NCBI GenBank assembly: GCA_963763115.1
Contig: CAVXNM010000049.1
Span: forward strand, 3,679-67,678
Direction: 5' to 3'
Source of the DNA: CAVQCA01 sp963763115
Lineage (GTDB): Bacteria > Pseudomonadota > Gammaproteobacteria > UBA9214
DNA: 64,000 nucleotides
Under the pieces are notes generated by a model. The model saw only the letters and a program-made list of their open reading frames with translations. It had not been told where the DNA came from and ran no database searches. Made by a program: the position numbers and the translations under genes. Below are positions 47,207 through 56,381 of the stretch, one piece after another; the stretch's first letter is position 1, and each line of letters begins with the position of its first letter.

Positions 47207-47772
47207 GGCTGCAGGCGTGGGCGAGTAGCGGCGTTTTTCGCATCAAGACGTGATGGTCTTCAAAGTCGCAGATATTGGGCACGGCATTTCGGGCTGTCAA
47301 CCTTTTACATGAAATAATCACGGGACAGGGTTGATCGGGTGAGCTTTATTTTTGCAGTTTCGGCGCCGGATGCCAGTGGACGACAGGAAGTATTCAATCC
47401 CCGTTACAGACGTATTCTGTGACCCAAATCGTCATGCGGGTGGAATATGCGGCAATACGTCAGGGTTGCTTGCCGTGGCAGGCGGGAAGGAACCAGGAAT
47501 GAAACCGCCAATCAAGTTCGGCTTTCATGGATAAGCGATTGGTGGGAAAAAAGAAAACCTCTGTCTGGAGTACGACATCTGTAGATAAATTGCCCGGTTT
47601 TATTAAGGGCGAATTTCAGATGTGGTTCACATCCAGAAAGAGGCTTCCAGTTATCAAGATACTACACATTCAATGAAGGTCAAGCAGATGACGGAAATAT
47701 TTCTCGACGTCACGCAAGCCCAATCTCCCTGGATTGGTCACGAGCGGTCTGGCGGGTCTTGCCCCTGTCGCA
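47207..47772. other. intergenic region upstream of potF
   Basis: 566 bp between potF and the convergent end of the VOC gene. The potF promoter should lie here. A 36-codon open frame at 47672-47782 is present but has no recognisable features. No riboswitch or repeat was recognised. Confidence 0.4.
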
Positions 47773-48201
47773 TCATGTCTTGAACAACTGGATATCAATG
47801 TCTCTGAACGCCTTGAATTCCAGTGCATTCTCGCTTGGGTCCAGCAATATCATCGTGGCCTGTTCGCCAGGGAGACCCAGGAATCTCGTATAGGGTTCGA
47901 TGACGAAATGCGCACCTTTTCCCCTGAGTGTCCCGACGAGCGCATTCCATTGACCCATCTCCAGCACGACGCCAAAATGCGGTACCGGGACTGCATGCCC
48001 GTCAACCGGATTGCTGTGTGTCCCGGCGCAACTCCGAATCTGGCCCGGAGGAGCAAGATGGCAGACCAGTTGATGTCCATAAAAATTGAAATCCACCCAG
48101 GTGCTGGAACTGCGTCCCTCCGGGCAGCCCAGCAACCCCGTGTAGAAATCACGCGCCGTCGCGATATCATTTACCTTGATGGCCAGGTGGAATGGCGGCA
48201 T
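47773..48201 (-). CDS. VOC/glyoxalase-fold protein
   Basis: 142 residues from ATG 48201; the frame is open upstream but the domain starts at MPPFHLAIKVNDIATARDFY. This is a single vicinal-oxygen-chelate domain. The N-terminal His of the metal site (FHLAIKV), HFGVVLEM in the middle and the glutamate of ALEFKAF near the C-terminus are present, so metal binding is plausible. Similar proteins are often annotated as extradiol dioxygenase-like; the substrate is unknown. It starts about 50 bp after the end of the hydrolase gene on the same strand. Confidence 0.82.
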   Translation of the reverse strand: MPPFHLAIKVNDIATARDFYTGLLGCPEGRSSSTWVDFNFYGHQLVCHLAPPGQIRSCAGTHSNPVDGHAVPVPHFGVVLEMGQWNALVGTLRGKGAHFVIEPYTRFLGLPGEQATMILLDPSENALEFKAFRDIDIQLFKT

Positions 48202-48253
48202 ACACTTTGATAGATTTGGGTTGTCTGGCTGGTGCTTCGACAATGACCCGGGT

Positions 48254-49351
48254 TTATTTCCGGAAGGTCCAGTAGCGCATCCCCTTGGATTCCAGGGACT
48301 TGAGGCCGAAACGATCGTCGGCGCGCTGTCCGGTCTGCAGCAGCGCAAAAATATCCTCCATGATACGCCGGTCCTCGGCGAAATAGGAATGCCCCAGCAG
48401 ACCACCGGAGACATCGCTCGCGTCCACTGTCTCGACTCCGTTCACCACCACCAGACCTTCTCCGGTTTCCCCCGCACGCGGATACCCGTGAAAGGCCTTG
48501 GAAGCCATCAGGGCGCGATCGTTCGACGAGGCATAGACCGTTACGTGAATACCGGTGCGTGCGAGACGCGGGGCCATATCCAGACGGAAGACATCGGCAT
48601 CGATGTCGGGAGCGATCATGACGATCTCCCGGAACACGATGAGATCCCCATCCGGACGGTCGCTTGCAAGCGCTGTCATGGCCCGGCCGATGATTCTGTT
48701 GCCCATGCTGTGACCTACTAGGTAGATGTTCTGTGCCTGGATGGTTTCGAGCAGCGTCGTAAGCAGCTGGACAAAATCGGCCTGCGCCCATTCCGCGTTG
48801 GTCTCGTCCACGGTGTAACCTGTTAGGCTGCCTTGCGATGGCCAGCTGAATATAAGGACCGGACCTGTAAATTTCAGATCATTGGCAAACTGCGCCACGA
48901 CTCGACTTGTCTCGAGAAACTCGGTGTTATAGCCAGGCACGAATATGCTGATTTTGCCACCTGGTGACTCGGCTACCGCCTCGGACAGGCGCTGGAGAAA
49001 GTCATCCCGCGTCAGTGTGATGACATTACGCACCTTGATGTGTTTGTATTCATCGGCTGTGGATTCGAGCTTGAGCAGGGACGGCTCCTCCTGTCGGCCC
49101 ATAACATGGCCCGGGGGTATGCCGACCTCGGTGATACCGTAGCTCATATCACCGCGATTGACACCGTAATAGGCGCCATCCCCCGCTTCCGGTGCGCGGT
49201 CGGTCGCGAAGAAGACCTTGACCGGATGCGGTGATGCAGCGATGTCAGTCGACTGCTCACGGGAATCACCGAGGATCCCGCAACCTGATATACCGGCGAT
49301 CAGTACACAGAATAAAAGAGTAATTTTAATTCGGTATGAACGATTCAGCAT
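48254..49351 (-). CDS. DUF900-type alpha/beta hydrolase lipoprotein
   Basis: 365 residues from ATG 49351; an ATG at 49390 adds 13 residues. A lipoprotein signal with lipobox GISGC follows MLNRSYRIKI. The body is an alpha/beta hydrolase of the DUF900/COG4782 family: VKVFFATDRAP near the N-terminus, ISIFVPGYNTEFLET, and the nucleophile elbow YLVGHSMGNRI with catalytic Ser. An acidic residue in MIAPDIDADVF and His in GLLGHSYF could complete the triad. Substrate is unknown. Likely co-transcribed with the VOC gene. Confidence 0.85.
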   Translation of the reverse strand: MLNRSYRIKITLLFCVLIAGISGCGILGDSREQSTDIAASPHPVKVFFATDRAPEAGDGAYYGVNRGDMSYGITEVGIPPGHVMGRQEEPSLLKLESTADEYKHIKVRNVITLTRDDFLQRLSEAVAESPGGKISIFVPGYNTEFLETSRVVAQFANDLKFTGPVLIFSWPSQGSLTGYTVDETNAEWAQADFVQLLTTLLETIQAQNIYLVGHSMGNRIIGRAMTALASDRPDGDLIVFREIVMIAPDIDADVFRLDMAPRLARTGIHVTVYASSNDRALMASKAFHGYPRAGETGEGLVVVNGVETVDASDVSGGLLGHSYFAEDRRIMEDIFALLQTGQRADDRFGLKSLESKGMRYWTFRK

Positions 49352-49558
49352 AACGGCAATTATGAACAGAATGGAAAAATGACCTGTCAAGCGAGAACGA
49401 TATCAACTGAAACATTCTTTGACCATGCCAGCAAGGTATAGTGCCGCACTGGAACAGCTGATTGGTGCAGACGTCGGTTGCAGGTAGCGGCGCCCACCCC
49501 AAAATGACTATGGATGTATCGAAGACTAGGGTCTGTGCGTGTTAAAAGCTCGATAATA

Positions 49559-49605
49559 TGGCGTCCCGGAGAGGAATCGAACCTCCGACCTAGCGCTTAG
49601 GAGGC
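49559..49605 (-). other. tRNA-Arg(CCT) 3'-half fragment, putative attachment site
   Basis: Read on the minus strand this gives the anticodon loop CTCCTAA, the T arm GGAGGTTCGATTCCTCT and the acceptor end with encoded CCA. The 5' half (D arm and 5' acceptor strand) is missing. An integrase gene begins 220 bp away, so this is most likely one end (att) of an integrated element. Confidence 0.75.
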
Positions 49606-49827
49606 AGGTAAAAACCCTTTTCAGCCGTTATCAAGACGCTTCGTCGCACTACATAACTATCTTGATTCTTAAGTAAATCTATCCGATACTCTTATCAGGC
49701 GTTGTCACAGGCTGTCATCACTTCCCGGTGCTACCTGTGACAATATCTGTGACAACGAAAGCGGGTCCAGCGAGGCGGTAACCTCGACAGGACCCTGACC
49801 ACAACCTGACAAGCGAGGTGTCAGACC

Positions 49828-51173
49828 ATGGCTACAAAGCAACTTACCATCAAGGCCATTGAGGCCGCAAAACCTTCCAGTCACGTCTACCGACTGCGAG
49901 ACAGTCAGGTCCCCGGATTCCACATCACCATCAGCCCCGCCGGTGCAAAGTCGTTTGCGTTCCAGTATTCCAGCCCGGAGAAAAAGGGGGAGCGCAGATT
50001 CTACTCGTTAGGCGTCTACAAGTCCGCAGGCGCCGCGAGGGAGGACAAGCCTATCACATCCCTGGAGGAAGCCCGCGGCGATGCGCTGAAGCTGCGAGAG
50101 AAAGTCACGAAGGGAATCGACCCACTGGAGGAAGACAAGAGAAAGGCAGCGGCTGAGAGGAAGCGCAAAGAGGAAGCACAGACCGGGACTGTGGGCCAAT
50201 TATTTGACCTTTACGTTTCGGACCTTTCAATGGACGGCAAGCGATCGGCTGAACAGATCAGAGGCGCATTCGCCTATGACTGTGAACGCCTGAGACCGCT
50301 CAAGGCTGCCGACATCACGAAAGACCATATTGCCGACATTATCGCCACAGTGTCCGACCGTGCCCCGGTACAGGCCAACCGGTTGCGCACCTATCTGCAT
50401 GCCTGCTTCGCTTTCGGGCTGAATTGCTCCAGTCTTCCCCGTTGGAGAAAGAAAGTCCCGGACTTTGGCCTGACTCATAATCCAGTGACGTTGACTACGA
50501 AAGGCCACCGTCGAGAAGCCCGGCGACAGGTTCCTTAAGCAAAGACGAGGTTAAAGCGCTGTGGACCAGTATCGGCGTCGAGGCATTGTCCGCCGACCTG
50601 GCGGTTGCACTCAAGCTGTTACTGGCAACAGGCCAGCGCGTCGAGGAAGTCTTACACGCCGAATGGTCGGAATTTGACGAAGAGGAAAAGCTGTGGACCA
50701 TCCCCGGCGCCCGGCGCAAGACGCGCGGCAAGGTGAGCGAGCCGCACATTGTTCCCTTGACGGATTTTCATATCAAGCTGCTGGATGAGTTGCGCCAGTA
50801 CACAGGCGATAGCCGTTACCTGTTCCCGCACAAGGATGGATTGAAGCCACGGGGAGCCGATTCTCTGAGTCAGGCGGTGCACCGCTTCTGCAGGCCCGGA
50901 GAGCAGAGTACGCGCAAACCGTTCCCGCCCTTCGTGCCGAAAGATATCCGCCGCACCTGGAAGACGCTGGCCGGTTCCATCGGCATTTCCTTAGAGCTGC
51001 GCAATCGCATTCAGGGCCATGCCCTGCGGGATGTTGGGTCTGTTCATTATGACCGCTGGGATTACCTCGAAGAGAAGCGCCGGGCGATGGAATCATGGTG
51101 TGCATGGCTTGATGAACTGGTCACTGGAAAGCAAATCGGCAAGGTTATTTCAATCCGTGGTGGTTCGGCATGA
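49828..51173 (+). pseudogene. tyrosine-recombinase integrase, broken near 50490-50540
   Basis: The N-terminal part (49828-50538) starts with a DUF4102-type arm-binding domain (KQLTIKAIEAAKPSSHVYRL, VPGFHITISPAGAKSFAFQY) and a core-binding domain. The C-terminal catalytic part reads in another frame to 51173 with LATGQRVEEVLHAEW (catalytic Arg), DIRRTWKTLAGSIG (second Arg), GHALRDVGSVHYDRW (His and nucleophile Tyr). Between them, pieces of the expected linker occur in three frames (ERPPS, EKPGDRFL, SKDEVKALW), so several indels are present in ~60 bp. Uncorrected, the enzyme is inactive. It sits beside a tRNA-Arg fragment. Confidence 0.85.
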
Positions 51174-51565
51174 GCAGCAAGACGAAGGCCGAACTGCTGG
51201 CGGATATAGAAGCGCTCAAACAGCAGATAGAAATCAAAGATGATCGCATAAAAACACTGGAATACCTTCTTGATGCCGAAGAGCGCGACAGCAAGGCATT
51301 CCGTGCCGCACATCAAGATGTATCAAAAAAATATGTTCCAACGCAGTTAGGGCGTGTAAAGGCCGAGATCCGTCGAAGACAGAAAAAGACCTATTTGCTG
51401 ACACGATTCATTCACTACATAAATGAGAGGTGGGACCCAGAGCTTGCTCTGGAAGAAGCCAATGAAGACGTAATACTTAATCCAGAATTCAAAAAAGGTT
51501 ACGGGAAAAGCAGTCTGTATAACTTCCGCAAGGACCCCGAATTTAGCGAATATTTTCCAAATTAG
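51170..51565 (+). CDS. hypothetical coiled-coil protein, end shaped by IS insertion
   Basis: 131 residues; ATG overlaps the integrase stop (ATGA), so it was coupled to the integrase. The N-terminal ~50 residues are a predicted coiled coil (KAELLADIEALKQQIEIKDD), followed by a basic region (RRRQKKTYLLTRFI). No family recognised. The TAG stop (51563-51565) is formed by the first bases of the neighbouring IS terminal repeat, so the gene may be truncated. Confidence 0.6.
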   Translation: MSSKTKAELLADIEALKQQIEIKDDRIKTLEYLLDAEERDSKAFRAAHQDVSKKYVPTQLGRVKAEIRRRQKKTYLLTRFIHYINERWDPELALEEANEDVILNPEFKKGYGKSSLYNFRKDPEFSEYFPN

Positions 51566-53582
51566 CCCGTCTTTCGCAACTCGACCCAAGGAGCGCTGAT
51601 TTTTTCTGCTGTGGACCTCGCAAGACACTGATCTGTCAGGATGTGGACGCGGCGATGTGTCTGTAGTGAAGACCTAGCCTATTGATACCGCTTGGTAGTT
51701 TGTCAAACTGTGCGCATGTTTCTGCGTGCTACGAAGCGCTTCAAGGACGGCAAGGAACACCGCTACTGGAGTATTGTGGAGAACCGGCGCTGTGGTGGTA
51801 ATCGTGTGGTACAACGTCAGGTACTCTATCTCGGCGAGATCAATGATCAGCAGCAGGTGGCCTGGTGCAAGACGATCGAGGTAGTGCAAGAGGGCCAGCG
51901 CAAACCCCGGCAGGTGGCGATCTTTCCGGAAGATCGCCAAGCCCCCGAGCTTGACTGTGATGTGGTACAGGTCAAGCTCAGTGAGCTGCAGCTCAAGCGT
52001 CCGCGCCAGTGGGGTGCGTGTTGGCTTGCCTGTGAACTGTGGGATCAGTTGGGGCTGGATGATTTCTGGTCACAGCGCCTGCGTAGCAGCCGCCAGGGGA
52101 CGCGCTGGTTGGCGGTGTTCAAGACGCTGGTTGCCTACCGCCTGATCGATCCTGGCAGTGAATGGCGTCTGCATCGGCAGTGGTTCGAGGAAAGTGCCAT
52201 GGCCGATTTGCTGGGCGAGGATTTTGCGCTGGTGCAAAAGGACAAGCTCTACCGTTGTCTGGATCGGTTATTGCCACACAAGCGCGAATTCTTTTCCTAT
52301 CTGAAAGGGCAGTGGCAGACGCTGTTCAATCCGCGCTTTGATATCCTGCTCTATGACCTGACCAGTACCTATTTTGAATCCGAGCCCCCGGATGAGGGCA
52401 AACGGTGCTACGGGTACAGCCGCGATAAGCGCCCCGACTGTGTGCAGGTCGTCATTGCACTGATTGTCACACCGGAGGGTTTTCCGTTGACCTATGAGGT
52501 CATGCCGGGCAACACCAGTGACAAGACCACACTGACGGATTTCCTCAAACACATCGAAGAGCAGTATGGCAAGAGCGAACGGGTCTGGGTCATGGACCGC
52601 GGCATCCCGACCGAGGAGGCGCTGGCACAGATGCGCCAGAGCGAGACGCCGGTTTACTATCTGGTGGGCACGCCCCGGGGTCGCCTGAGTGCTTTGGAAA
52701 AAGCCTTTCTCGGCAAACCCTGGGAGAAGGCGCGGGAGTCGGTAGAGGTCAAGCTGCTCGCGCAGTCCGAGGAGCTCTACATCCTGGCAAAAAGTACCGG
52801 ACGCATGCATAAAGAGCGCGCCATGCGGCAGCGCAAACTCAAGCGGCTCTGGAAACGACTCCATGAACTGCAATGCCAGAAGCTGACCCGCGATCAACTG
52901 CTGATCAAATTGGGCGCGGCCAAGAAAGAGGCCGGCAAGGCCTATGCCCTGGTGGCCATCCAATTGCCCCAGAACGATGCCGAGCTAAAGACCCATGGCT
53001 TTAGGTTCTGCCTGCGCAAGGACAGACTGCGCCAGACCCGCCGCCGTGAGGGACGCTACCTGCTGCGCTCCAACCTCACGCAAAGTGATCCAGCGACGCT
53101 GTGGGAGTACTACATCCAGCTCACGGAAATCGAGCAGTCCTTCAAGGAACTGAAAAGCGATCTGGCTATCCGACCGATCTACCATCAAATCGATGAACGC
53201 ATCGAGGCCCATATCTTTGTCGCCTTCGTCGCCTACTGCCTGCAGGTTACGCTCAAGCAACGCACCCGCACGCTGGCGCCGGGATTGACCCCACGGGCGG
53301 TGCTGGAGAAATTTTCCGCCGTGCAAATGGTCGATGTGCAGCTGCCCACCACGGATGGCCGCGACTTGGTCTTACCGCGCTACACGCTGCCGGAGAAAGA
53401 TCTGCAATTGTTGCTCGATCAGCTCAAGCTGACGCTGCCCGGACAGCCCCCACCGCGGATCAGTTCAGCGCAGAAGTTGATGACCTGACACCCCGCCTGT
53501 AGTGAAGACCTAGAGGAGTCGCTTTAAATCGATTCAATGGGTTATCGTCTTTCAATAGGCTGAGTTGCGAAAGACGGGCTAG
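51563..53582 (+). mobile_element. IS1634-type insertion sequence
   Basis: The 20-bp end TAGCCCGTCTTTCGCAACTC (51563-51582) is a perfect inverted complement of 53563-53582. One long transposase gene lies inside. A 17-bp direct repeat CTGTAGTGAAGACCTAG lies just inside both ends (51661-51677 and 53497-53513), and AGCCTATTG (51676-51684) is inverted near the right end (53554-53562). I see no clear target-site duplication. Confidence 0.85.
51716..53488 (+). CDS. IS1634-family transposase (DDE, IS4 superfamily)
   Basis: 590 residues from ATG 51716 (frame open to TTG 51692). The N-terminus FLRATKRFKDGKEHRYWSIV is typical of IS1634-like transposases. The DDE catalytic core appears as DILLYDLTSTYFES (first Asp), RVWVMDRGIPTEEAL (second Asp) and YYIQLTEIEQSFKELKSDLAIRPIYH (Glu, with the Y-(2)-R-(3)-E-(6)-K-like block). 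The reading frame is intact, so the element may still be active. Confidence 0.9.
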   Translation: MFLRATKRFKDGKEHRYWSIVENRRCGGNRVVQRQVLYLGEINDQQQVAWCKTIEVVQEGQRKPRQVAIFPEDRQAPELDCDVVQVKLSELQLKRPRQWGACWLACELWDQLGLDDFWSQRLRSSRQGTRWLAVFKTLVAYRLIDPGSEWRLHRQWFEESAMADLLGEDFALVQKDKLYRCLDRLLPHKREFFSYLKGQWQTLFNPRFDILLYDLTSTYFESEPPDEGKRCYGYSRDKRPDCVQVVIALIVTPEGFPLTYEVMPGNTSDKTTLTDFLKHIEEQYGKSERVWVMDRGIPTEEALAQMRQSETPVYYLVGTPRGRLSALEKAFLGKPWEKARESVEVKLLAQSEELYILAKSTGRMHKERAMRQRKLKRLWKRLHELQCQKLTRDQLLIKLGAAKKEAGKAYALVAIQLPQNDAELKTHGFRFCLRKDRLRQTRRREGRYLLRSNLTQSDPATLWEYYIQLTEIEQSFKELKSDLAIRPIYHQIDERIEAHIFVAFVAYCLQVTLKQRTRTLAPGLTPRAVLEKFSAVQMVDVQLPTTDGRDLVLPRYTLPEKDLQLLLDQLKLTLPGQPPPRISSAQKLMT

Positions 53583-53766
53583 CAGTGTCGGTGAAGCGTA
53601 CTCTCAGGTTGACGGCTTTACGCTGCATTCCCGACGTTCCGATATTCTGATTGTAGGTCTACAACGCGTCGAATCATGCCAACCAGAGGCAGGTCTGGGA
53701 ATGTCTGCTTACAGTACGTTTAAGACATGCTCGAGCAAGCCAGAGATGTCTCGTTTGGGGCACGTT

Positions 53767-53812
53767 ACGGACCTTTAGCGAAAGCTAAAGTTAGCCGAGA
53801 ATGAAGGTCCGT
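53767..53812. repeat. nested inverted repeat / stem-loop
   Basis: ACGGACCTT (53767-53775) pairs with AAGGTCCGT (53804-53812). Inside, TTTAGC-GAAA-GCTAAA (53774-53789) forms a hairpin with a GAAA tetraloop. Confidence 0.55.
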
Positions 53813-53937
53813 TTACAAACCTCGTCGGCTATCCCCTCACAGATTCTTCAGAAAGATTCGGGCCGCGCAGCGTGCCTACATAGTGCCTACATCAGAAATG
53901 CTGATAAAGGGAGAAAACTCTAACTTATTGTTGTATA

Positions 53938-53980
53938 TGGTGGACCCGCCAGGACTCGAACCTGGGACTAAGGGATTAAG
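53938..53980 (-). other. tRNA 3'-half fragment (Lys-like), putative attachment site
   Basis: On the minus strand it reads CTTAATCCC, a T arm CCAGGTTCGAGTCCTGG and acceptor end GGGTCCACCA. Only the anticodon-to-3' half is present. The CTTAA stretch would fit a tRNA-Lys anticodon loop but the isotype is uncertain. The 12 bases beyond the CCA end (TAACTTATTGTT on the plus strand) also flank the tRNA-Phe fragment at 54302. Confidence 0.65.
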
Positions 53981-54301
53981 TTCAGCCCAAAACGAATAGA
54001 CATCAATCTATTCGCGCAGGACATTTTAATTGAATCGTTTTCTCTTCGAATTGAAATCGGGCGGGAACCATCAAGCAATCGATTAACAAAACGAAAGCAA
54101 TTGTTTCTAATCCGCTCCCGAAATAAGCCGTTGATTTACGGTGGTTAACATCATCAGTTTTAATCCCTACCCACGCTGTTCCTTGCCAATTCGATCAAAT
54201 CGAGCTACAGGAATTAAACGAAAGATGCGTCTTTGCCGCTTCCATTATGCTTCCATTACGAGGCGATAGAACAGCATGAATTCGATAACTTATTGTTTTA
54301 A

Positions 54302-54346
54302 TGGTGGCCAGGGACGGAATCGAACCGCCGACACGGGGATTTTCAG
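54302..54346 (-). other. tRNA-Phe 3'-half fragment, left end of a 46-bp direct repeat
   Basis: On the minus strand this reads the anticodon loop CTGAAAA (GAA), TCCCC, the T arm CGGTTCGATTCCG and the acceptor end CCTGGCCACCA. The 5' half does not pair as a tRNA. Bases 54297-54342 are identical to 63955-64000, where the copy continues off the window. Confidence 0.8.
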
Positions 54347-54650
54347 ACCCGAGTGGCGTTTTCTGGTCGCTGTGTTTTCAACAACTTACGCACACCGGCC
54401 CCGCGCTAAGTTGCCACAAGTGGACAGGAGCGGACACGAGACGACAGGATTCGGTCACGATATGGTCACGCCGTCGCTTCAAGGCTTGTCCCGTTGCCTG
54501 CTACAGAACACCGCTTAATAAAACTCACATTACGTATGCGCTTTCAAGAAACTGTTCCACGATATGAGAATTTGAATTACACGGGGTGGAATATCACTGA
54601 ATATGTAATACAATATACAGCGTGTAGTATATAGTCTAAATAGGTAATAC
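54347..54650. other. non-coding region before vapBC
   Basis: About 300 bp without a credible gene. The last ~70 bp are AT-rich (54580-54645, several TATA-like stretches) and probably contain the vapBC promoter and operator. Confidence 0.4.
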
Positions 54651-54881
54651 ATGCGGAACTCCACCCTTACCAGCAAAGGCCAGGTCACGATTCCTGCCGA
54701 GGTGCGCAGGCGTCTTGGATTGCATCCGGGCGATCACGTCGGGTTTATCGTCGACGGAGACGAAGTCCGTCTAGTGCGCAAGGAAAGGCGCATTGAAGCC
54801 GCCTTCGGCATCTGCAAGACAGAAACCTCCGTCAGCCTCGAGGACATGGAACAGATCATTAAGCACCGAGCCCAGTCATGA
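54651..54881 (+). CDS. vapB: AbrB/MazE-fold antitoxin of a VapBC module
   Basis: 76 residues. A SpoVT-AbrB swapped-hairpin DNA-binding domain fills the N-terminus (TLTSKGQVTIPAEVRRRLGL, GDEVRLVRK). The C-terminal ~25 acidic residues would wrap around the toxin. Such antitoxins bind their own promoter. The stop overlaps the vapC start by 4 bp (ATGA). Confidence 0.9.
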   Translation: MRNSTLTSKGQVTIPAEVRRRLGLHPGDHVGFIVDGDEVRLVRKERRIEAAFGICKTETSVSLEDMEQIIKHRAQS

Positions 54882-55270
54882 TCGCTGTCGACACCAACCT
54901 GCTGGTGCGGATTCTGGCGGATGATCCGGACCAGCCGACCCAAGTCGATGCAGCCCGCACCCTGGCCATCCAGTCGCAGCAGGTTTTCGTGCCGCTCATT
55001 GTGCAGGTGGAGACAGTCTGGGTTCTCGAGAGCGGTTACGGGCTATCCAGGGAGACCGTAATCCAGGCTTTGGAACACCTCGAAGTCAATCAAGCTTTCG
55101 TATTGGAGGACGAAAATCTCAGCCATCGCGCACTGGGGCTTTTCCGGTCCTCCAACGTCGATTATTCAGACTGTGTGATTCTCTCCAATTGTCGTGCCAG
55201 GAACCTGGATGTCTACACCTTCGACAAACGTCTAAGCAAACTTGCCGGTGCCTCTCCAGTGTCTGTGTGA
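54878..55270 (+). CDS. vapC: PIN-domain ribonuclease toxin VapC
   Basis: 130 residues. PIN domain with the acidic metal-site residues in IAVDTNLLVRILADD (Asp5), QVETVWVLESGY (Glu), and the Asp pair in NVDYSDCVILSNCR and VYTFDKRLSKL. VapC toxins cut RNA, often initiator tRNA or rRNA; the target here is unknown. It forms a type II toxin-antitoxin pair with the upstream gene, which may stabilise the surrounding islet. Confidence 0.92.
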   Translation: MIAVDTNLLVRILADDPDQPTQVDAARTLAIQSQQVFVPLIVQVETVWVLESGYGLSRETVIQALEHLEVNQAFVLEDENLSHRALGLFRSSNVDYSDCVILSNCRARNLDVYTFDKRLSKLAGASPVSV

Positions 55271-55403
55271 TATTCAATGACCTCAAACAGTGAGGTGGAC
55301 AGCCGAGCCTCTTCCTGCACCCGGGCCTTCCTCAGCTCAAACCCCATATGAATGGGTATCCCGCCTAGATGGAAAACCGGTTCGATCCATGCGTGCGTGT
55401 TCA

Positions 55404-55808
55404 CTAAGATCCGGTTAACCGATGCACAGACGGCGACATATCAGCGCAGGCTGCGAAGATGGCGTCGATATGCCGGTGATCCGTTCCACAGCAACCGCCG
55501 AGCACTGTCAATCGTGGCAATAACCGCTGCAAGTCGAGATACTGATCGCCTAGTTCACTGGGGTTACCCGCATCCAGCTCGGTACTGTCATCGAGCTCAG
55601 CATGGCTGCGGCACGAAGCATTGGCGCGCAGGCCACGGATGCGCTCCCGCCAGTTGCCACTGGCGTCGAGGACGTGGAGGAAGTGCGTCGGATGCGCGCA
55701 GTTGATCATGTAGTAGGCGGCATAGCCGCCGGTCTCGGCATCGGTGCGATCAATGGCCTCGCCCAGTCCCTCGCCCGAGGGCAAGTGCCCATCGGTCTCG
55801 ACGGTGCG
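55404..55808 (-). pseudogene. homocysteine S-methyltransferase, C-terminal remnant
   Basis: About 135 residues are recognisable, beginning TVETDGHLPSGEGLGEAIDR and including AAYYMINCAHPTHF, GLRANASCRSHAELDDS and the zinc-binding LGGCCGTDHRHI near the end. Full MmuM/YbgG-type enzymes have about 300 residues. Here the N-terminal half is missing, and a stop codon lies in frame at 55833-55835. The family transfers methyl from S-methylmethionine to homocysteine. A possible 63-residue frame starting on its stop codon (55213-55404) overlaps vapC and is not supported. Confidence 0.8.
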
Positions 55809-56219
55809 GTATCGGTAACTTGAAAGGGTATATTAATGCCGGTGAGGAACGCGCTCGAAGGTGATCCTGTTCGAGATTCCCAAGGAAAAGAGGTATTGTA
55901 CATCAGCAGTTGGTGAATTGATGGCACTCGTGATCAGTAAAACGGATGTCAACCGGTTGTATGCTGAGCCTTGATCAGCTAATCCTGCGTGTGGAATCTG
56001 ATGGTTGAAACTGGCATGAATCAGGTTGACACCATCTAAAAAAAACATTGAGTATCGTGTAATAAGCGGAGATTAAGCGAAGATACGAGTAGAGAAGGAT
56101 CGATTTCGCCCTGTGTTACGTGGCCGAACTGCCTGGACGTTCGGCGTGTCAGTCAAAACGAGAAGGGCTGACGTAGGGTATTTGATTCCTCCTTTTTTAA
56201 GTTAGAGATAAGGTGATTT
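55809..56219. other. non-coding region upstream of the first 53-residue gene
   Basis: About 410 bp with no gene I can support. It ends with an AGGTGA ribosome-binding site (56211-56216) for the small gene at 56220. Confidence 0.4.
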
Positions 56220-56381
56220 ATGAGCGAACAACCGACAACCCGCCCCCCGGTTCCTGAGGGCAATACGCGTTTCCTGAAAACCCGTCAAATGGCGCCTAAT
56301 GAAAAGGGTTACGTTGGGTATGAAACGATCTGGGAATCGTTTCAGAAAGAAGCGCAGTATACCACTCCGAAACGGCCATGA
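56220..56381 (+). CDS. 53-residue conserved small protein, copy 1 (upstream of aprMBA)
   Basis: 53 residues from ATG 56220 with AGGTGA four bases upstream. It is rich in charged and aromatic residues and has no signal peptide or membrane segment. Sequence features: PEGNTRFLKTRQ, NEKGYVGYETIWESFQKE and the C-terminal YTTPKRP. A second 53-residue protein at 61318-61479 on the opposite strand has the same layout and about 60 percent identical residues by eye. Conservation at both ends of the apr cluster argues strongly that both are real genes. Function unknown. Confidence 0.85.
   Translation: MSEQPTTRPPVPEGNTRFLKTRQMAPNEKGYVGYETIWESFQKEAQYTTPKRP

Larger units (their letters stand above)
53583..54296. 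other. non-coding junction between IS and tRNA fragments
   Basis: About 710 bp with no credible gene. It holds a structured inverted repeat (53767-53812), a tandem GTGCCTACAT pair (near 53871-53892), a tRNA fragment (53938-53980) and AT-rich sequence to 54296. It looks like remnants of past integrations. Confidence 0.4.

Noticed and set aside
49559..49605. Complete tRNA-Arg gene
   Set aside because: No D arm or 5' acceptor strand can be found next to the anticodon side, so only a 3' fragment is present.
55213..55404. 63-codon minus-strand frame starting on the methyltransferase stop codon
   Set aside because: Translation looks moderately protein-like but overlaps the vapC 3' end by 58 bp and I recognise no family; evidence too weak for a gene call.
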